DNA of 64,000 bases from Embleya scabrispora DSM 41855 (GTDB taxonomy: Bacteria; Actinomycetota; Actinomycetes; Streptomycetales; Streptomycetaceae), in NCBI RefSeq assembly GCF_000372745.1, contig NZ_KB889675.1, positions 80,388 to 144,387 on the forward strand. The letters are read 5' to 3'. Both the position numbers and the translations under genes were made by a program. This document shows positions 63,246-64,000 of the stretch, piece after piece (within the stretch, counting starts at the first letter, position 1; each line of letters opens with the position of its first letter). The notes beneath the pieces were generated by a model, which saw nothing but the letters and a program-made list of their open reading frames with translations, was not told the DNA's origin and did not search any database.

Positions 63246-63482
63246 TCAGCTCGCGTCGGGTCGCGCCACCAGCTCGACGGAATCGGTCGCGTTGCACCAG
63301 CGGCACCGCACCGACTCGATCTCGTCGGAAACGATCTCGCGCTCCTCGACCCGGGCGACGCCCGCGAGGTCGAGGTGGGTGAACTCGACCGCCTTGGTGG
63401 TCCGGGTCACGTCGAACCGGGTCAGGTTGCCGCAGAGCGAGCAACGCCACCGGGTGTCCTCGGTGGGGGCCTGGATCGACAT
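63246..63482 (-). CDS. Small zinc-ribbon-like protein
   Basis: 78 residues from ATG, with AGGAAGGGA upstream. Two CxxC pairs, RWRCSLCGNLTRFD and SVRCRWCNATDSVE, frame a beta-rich middle (AVEFTHLDLAGVARVEEREI), giving a rubredoxin/zinc-ribbon appearance. Function unknown. It is divergent from the exonuclease gene, 130 bases apart. Confidence 0.8.
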   Translation of the reverse strand: MSIQAPTEDTRWRCSLCGNLTRFDVTRTTKAVEFTHLDLAGVARVEEREIVSDEIESVRCRWCNATDSVELVARPDAS

Positions 63483-63612
63483 GCGTGTTCCCTTCCTGTT
63501 CGCGTTTGCGAGCCTTTTCCGGATCGCGAGCGGTCCGCGTACACCCATGATGCCGGGCGGCGAGAGGTACCTGGGCGCGGCCGTGTCGGGCCGGAAACGT
63601 ACCGTCCGGTAC

Positions 63613-64000
63613 ATGAGCAGCACCGCGCACCGGGATTGCCGGTCACGAGGTTCGGCGAATCAGGGCTTGCCGGCGGCCGACCAGCCGCGGCGTTCCCGCC
63701 CGCCGGACAGTATCGCCCCGGGCCACGAGTTGCGAACCATGCACGGATCCCGAGCGATTCGTGACGAGGTGGAACGACAGGTGTTCACGATCGTCGATCT
63801 GGAGACGACCGGCCTGGATCCGCAGGAGGCGCGGATCACCGAGATCGCCGCGGTCCGCGTGCGCGGATCGGACCGGTTGGGCGAGTTCGCGACCCTGGTC
63901 GCGCCCGGCGTACCGATCCCGGAGTTCATCACCGACCTGACCGGGATATCCGACGACCTGGTGGCCGACGCGCCGGCGCTGCACCTGGTGTTGCCGGCGT
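63613..64000 (+). CDS. DEDDh 3'-5' exonuclease (DnaQ-like), 3' end outside window
   Basis: Frame runs to the window edge; about 129 residues are visible from ATG at 63613 (ATG at 63739 is another possible start). After a basic leader comes exonuclease motif I, TIVDLETTGLDPQEARITEI (Asp, Glu), then VRGSDRLGEFATLVAPG and PEFITDLTGISDDLVADAPA. In M. tuberculosis the corresponding neighbour of the NlpC/P60 gene (Rv2191) is a DnaQ-UvrC-type fusion, so a UvrC-like nuclease half may follow beyond the window; this is inference. Confidence 0.88.
   Translation, partial: MSSTAHRDCRSRGSANQGLPAADQPRRSRPPDSIAPGHELRTMHGSRAIRDEVERQVFTIVDLETTGLDPQEARITEIAAVRVRGSDRLGEFATLVAPGVPIPEFITDLTGISDDLVADAPALHLVLPA

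Overview
The window is about 72% G+C. Coding strands show strong G/C third-position bias, GTG starts are common, and many promoters put a TANNNT -10 box directly against the start codon. Gene content and order (dcw division genes, MoxR/DUF58/transglutaminase, Rv2175c-type DNA-binding protein, PASTA kinase, PimB, FadD15-type ligase, F420-type oxidoreductase, MacS-type kinase, ROK glucokinase) point to a filamentous actinomycete, most likely a Streptomycetaceae member. It reads as conserved core chromosome. I see no rRNA, tRNA, CRISPR array, insertion sequence or phage gene.

Region by region. 1-4987 (minus): the start of the division cluster in the order mraZ, rsmH, ftsL, ftsI, driven by a promoter overlapped by four MraZ boxes. 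ftsI is cut by the window edge and carries a 430-residue Arg/Pro/Gly repeat tail. 5260-11048 (plus): beta-carbonic anhydrase, then the MoxR-DUF58-transglutaminase operon, closed by a long hairpin. 11258-16463 (mostly minus): DUF3040 protein, then a damage-response-like cassette (DUF6504, SAV_6107-type HEPN, truncated dnaE2, methyltransferase, dinB) with a perfect LexA-type box upstream. 16464-21908: PLP-dependent desulfhydrase/deaminase, phytoene desaturase-like flavoprotein, metF and polyprenyl synthase. 22280-27054: thiamine genes, with thiE next to an Rv2175c homologue and thiO-thiS-thiG behind a TPP riboswitch. 27137-31183: PASTA kinase, molybdopterin oxidoreductase, bacterioferritin and its ferredoxin with an iron box.

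31226-42914: threonine aldolase, class II DAHP synthase, and fused trpEG behind a Trp-Trp leader peptide and attenuator. Then a small CxxC protein coupled to a phosphotransferase, a deazaflavin oxidoreductase, a secreted anchored protein, a phosphofructokinase with PPi-type residues, a two-component system and a PlsC acyltransferase. 43274-53801: lipase-like hydrolase, second Ser/Thr kinase, EEP-family protein, glucokinase, GT87 mannosyltransferase-like protein, PimB and FadD15-like ligase. 54290-64000: phosphoesterase, SRPBCC protein, ArsA-like ATPase, two metallopeptidase-type proteins, NlpC/P60 hydrolase, NYN nuclease, and the start of a DnaQ-type exonuclease.

The order broadly parallels the Mycobacterium tuberculosis segment from pbpB (Rv2163c) to Rv2191, so envelope growth, phosphatidylinositol mannosides, acyl-CoA supply and kinase signalling sit together in an old actinobacterial neighbourhood. 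The most unusual items are the LexA-box cassette with an amputated DnaE2, the giant FtsI tail, the trp attenuator, the phosphofructokinase signature and a uridine-poor leader upstream of fadD15. All calls come from reading the sequence; no database search was run.
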